A stretch of 64,000 nucleotides of DNA from Cliona cf. orientalis. Its lineage: Eukaryota; Porifera; Demospongiae; Clionaida; Clionaidae. Below, one piece after another: positions 63,814-64,000 of the stretch. The position numbers and the translations under genes are program-made. Numbering within the stretch: the first letter of the stretch is position 1; each line of letters begins with the position of its first letter. Below the pieces are notes generated by a model. The model was given only the letters and a program-made list of their open reading frames with translations, ran no database searches and was not told the DNA's origin. The DNA is taken from NCBI GenBank assembly GCA_963930775.1, contig OZ005696.1, positions 1,612,001 through 1,676,000 of the forward strand. The letters are read 5' to 3'.

Positions 63814-64000
63814 GTTGTTGCAGTAGTGTGCAGCTGTAATAGTGATGATTCTAACTGTGTGATGACTGCATGGGTAAGTACTTTTTATGGTGATCTAGGG
63901 TAGCCTAGCATATCATGTTACATAAAGGAAATGTTCATAATTAGTTCCTATCTATGTTACTAGTAGCAAAAAACTTAGTGTGCTATGTTTGCATACAATG
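63814..64000. other. 5' flank of gene 7
   Basis: It matches the 5' flanks of genes 3 and 4 (GTTGTTGCAGTAGTG, then GATTCTAACTGTGTGATGAC). The inverse of TACTTTTTAT, about 65-75 bp upstream of the ATG, gives ATAAAAAGTA, a possible TATA element shared with gene 3 (near 56905) and gene 4 (near 58820). Confidence 0.45.

Overview
This is a eukaryotic window. Coding sequence is broken by GT-AG introns, intergenic and intronic DNA is AT-rich, and there is no operon layout. The gene content points to an early-branching animal, most likely a sponge: a full ankyrin-LRR-Roc-COR-kinase-WD40 LRRK protein, expanded TKL and SH2/tyrosine-kinase-like genes, and a tandem family of secreted cysteine-rich proteins with a fibrinogen-like start of a type I recall from sponges and cnidarians. 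The species cannot be fixed from sequence alone.

Layout. (1) 1-9994, minus: an ankyrin-repeat MAP3K, cut off by the window start inside its kinase domain. (2) 10835-16347, plus: two tandem five-exon genes for 250-residue proteins with a SAM domain and a cysteine-rich C-terminal domain. (3) 16956-21234, plus: a TKL-type kinase fused to a tectonin beta-propeller. (4) 21429-47895, minus: one 29-exon LRRK1-like gene; all 29 exons join in phase to 2932 codons plus stop. Its 8.56 kb intron 5 (34655-43216) holds two complete plus-strand genes, 35024-38465 and 39208-42570. Each encodes a TKL kinase domain, an SH2 domain and a second, tyrosine-kinase-like domain that has lost key catalytic residues. 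(5) 48769-49045, plus: first coding exon of an unknown gene, divergent from LRRK. (6) 49537-63813, minus: an array of intronless secreted cysteine-rich genes. Four are intact, one is frameshifted, one carries nonsense and deletion changes, and several are 3' fragments.

From 1 to 42.6 kb the window is mainly a protein-kinase neighbourhood. The same N-terminal TKL kinase module, encoded within one exon, appears on three genes with two different C-terminal partners (tectonin propeller, or SH2 plus pseudokinase). This suggests lineage-specific shuffling of a signalling module. The cysteine-rich array has turned over by unequal exchange: flanks and N-terminal halves are mosaics, and paralogous flanks provide empty sites that delimit a 2121 bp element with a TA target duplication and a 386 bp element with an 8 bp duplication.

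Many small inverted-repeat elements sit in introns, several with ends beginning TACCGT. Exon boundaries were worked out by hand from splice sites and reading phase; transcripts would be needed to confirm UTR exons and alternative splicing.
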